In this document: positions 62,922 through 64,000 of the stretch, one piece after another | Position numbering within the stretch: the first letter of the stretch is position 1 | Layout of the letters: each line of letters begins with the position of its first letter | Program-made: the position numbers and the translations under genes | DNA from: Flavobacterium ajazii | GTDB lineage: Bacteria; Bacteroidota; Bacteroidia; Flavobacteriales; Flavobacteriaceae | NCBI RefSeq assembly: GCF_010614725.1 | Contig: NZ_JAAEHL010000009.1 | Span: 124,001-188,000 of the forward strand | Length of the DNA stretch: 64,000 bases | Direction: 5' to 3' | Notes under the pieces: generated by a model | Told to the model about the DNA's origin: nothing | Databases searched by the model: none | Seen by the model: the letters and a program-made list of their open reading frames with translations, nothing else

Positions 62922-64000
62922 ATATCTGTTTTATTTAGTTTTGAAATAATTTTGTCAATCTCGATCAAAATATTTTCGAAATGATCTTTATTAAGCCCTG
63001 TTGATGCATTCATTGATTTGGTAACATCTGCTCTTAATTTCAAAATATGCTGTTTACCATATAATCTTACATCACTACGCTGTGCTGCATTTAAAGCTTT
63101 TCCTGGTTCTGCTTCTTTAGGCAACAACAGCATACCCAATTTATCAATATAGCTTCTTTGTAAAGATCTTCTGTAATAATCCTGTTTTACGTCACCGGTA
63201 AAGTTTACCCATACCGTTTTCTGTACATCGTTTAAAAACTCAGGAACTGTATAAGCACCTTCAAACTGCATCGATTTAAGGTTGATATTATAAAGTATTC
63301 CTGAACTTAACAATATATTTAGTACCTGATTCTGCTGATCTGAAATCTGATCTTCTGTTTTTAAAGAAATAAGCTGATCAATATTTTGTGGATACATCCA
63401 AAGAGGTGCTACAAACAATTGTCTTCCTACATAATCAATGGCTGCTTTCACTTTTGCTTTTGGAACAGGCTGGTTTACGATACCTTTTTCATCAACAGTT
63501 CTTTTAGTGATATAGTTATTACCAATATATTTCAGCACATGATACAAGTATCTTGAATATTGCCCTACAACCGCTTTATGCATATCTTCTAAATTATTGT
63601 AAGCATCATTTGGTTCGTAAGTCCATTCTACAAGATTTGGTACTACGCGTTTTAAGTTTTTAATTCCGTAATCACTGGCAAGTACAGCGTCATCACCCAA
63701 ATCTTCTGCCTGACTACGCGGGTCTTCATCTTTTCCTTCGCCTCCAAACCATAATTTAGGATTAGCGGTCAGACTGTCTGTAGCCATTTTGCTGAGTATT
63801 TTTTCTTCTTCAAACTCATCTTTTGCATTTGGAAGATAGCTATACCCCCATTTAACAGCCCATTTGTCGTACATTCCGATACGTGGGTAGATACCCGCCG
63901 GACCAATATTATCTTCTGGCTGTGCCACATAATTAAAACGTGCATAATCCATGATAGAAACGGTATGACCATTTGCTTCAACCCAGTTTTTATCACGAAG
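62918..64000 (-). CDS. Zinc-dependent metalloprotease C-terminal part (DUF5117/DUF4953 type), 5' end outside window
   Basis: The frame is open to the window edge at 64000, so the start and probably the zinc site lie outside. The visible part begins SIMDYARFNYVAQPEDNIGP, continues YPRIGMYDKWAVKWGY and has a long helical region. These segments match the C-terminal half of the flavobacterial zinc-dependent metalloproteases. Co-translation with the DUF3347 protein (4-nt overlap) suggests a metal-linked function. The protease assignment rests on family likeness because the catalytic motif is not seen here. Confidence 0.8.
   Translation of the reverse strand, partial: LRDKNWVEANGHTVSIMDYARFNYVAQPEDNIGPAGIYPRIGMYDKWAVKWGYSYLPNAKDEFEEEKILSKMATDSLTANPKLWFGGEGKDEDPRSQAEDLGDDAVLASDYGIKNLKRVVPNLVEWTYEPNDAYNNLEDMHKAVVGQYSRYLYHVLKYIGNNYITKRTVDEKGIVNQPVPKAKVKAAIDYVGRQLFVAPLWMYPQNIDQLISLKTEDQISDQQNQVLNILLSSGILYNINLKSMQFEGAYTVPEFLNDVQKTVWVNFTGDVKQDYYRRSLQRSYIDKLGMLLLPKEAEPGKALNAAQRSDVRLYGKQHILKLRADVTKSMNASTGLNKDHFENILIEIDKIISKLNKTDI

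Noticed and set aside
1..64000. tRNA, rRNA or integrase genes
   Set aside because: No cloverleaf-like sequence, rRNA segment or tyrosine/serine recombinase was recognised anywhere in the window.

Overview
The window looks like a chromosome segment of a Flavobacterium-type member of the Bacteroidota. It is AT-rich and encodes SusC/SusD pairs, STN-containing TonB receptors, FecI/FecR sigma and anti-sigma pairs, and type IX secretion (T9SS) sorting domains. Starts lack Shine-Dalgarno sequences, and the promoters I could place carry a TAnnTTTG -7 element. I see no rRNA, tRNA or CRISPR array. This assignment is inferred from gene content, not from a database search.

Layout. 1-3.0 kb: a secreted M16 peptidase. 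3.06-8.62 kb: a very AT-rich accessory island bounded by repeats. It holds an IS1595-type transposase, a Panacea-domain protein paired with a small two-TM protein (a possible toxin-antitoxin pair), two tiny proteins sharing an N-terminal motif, a secreted orphan, a complex palindrome and a candidate structured RNA. 8.7-14.7 kb: a GH105 hydrolase and a minus-strand run of surface or secreted proteins (S41 protease, lipoproteins, a T9SS cargo), with a structured leader upstream. 15.2-20.2 kb: a TonB receptor with its FecR and ECF sigma factor. 20.3-25.3 kb: a DUF1254/DUF1214 lipoprotein, an MscS channel and an aspartic protease. 25.4-36.2 kb: an Rhs/YD-repeat polymorphic toxin cluster with an immunity gene and a third coupled gene cut by an IS1 element. 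36.5-44.8 kb: a two-component system followed by a TonB-like outer-membrane protein, an LTA-synthase-like transferase, a diacylglycerol kinase and a PAP2 phosphatase. All four intergenic regions carry a similar 11-bp-period direct repeat. 45.0-46.4 kb: an EamA transporter and an SRPBCC protein. 46.5-61.7 kb: a long minus-strand locus of ECF sigma, FecR, SusC, SusD, two thioredoxin-like proteins, two DsbD-N-like proteins, a ThuA-like protein and an M16 peptidase. A clear SAM-I riboswitch with its own promoter lies upstream. 62.4-64.0 kb: a DUF3347 protein and a zinc metalloprotease cut by the window end.

How the genes may work together. The 46.5-62.1 kb locus reads as an uptake-and-degradation system for peptides or proteins, possibly tied to methionine/SAM status. 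The 36.5-44.8 kb locus reads as an envelope-remodelling regulon in which diacylglycerol released by a headgroup transferase is recycled by the kinase. The 26.3-36.2 kb cluster is a contact or secreted toxin system. The best leads are the SAM riboswitch placement, the repeated response-regulator box, the membrane-anchored Panacea pair, the GIY-YIG-like Rhs tip and the island's RNA and palindromic structures.
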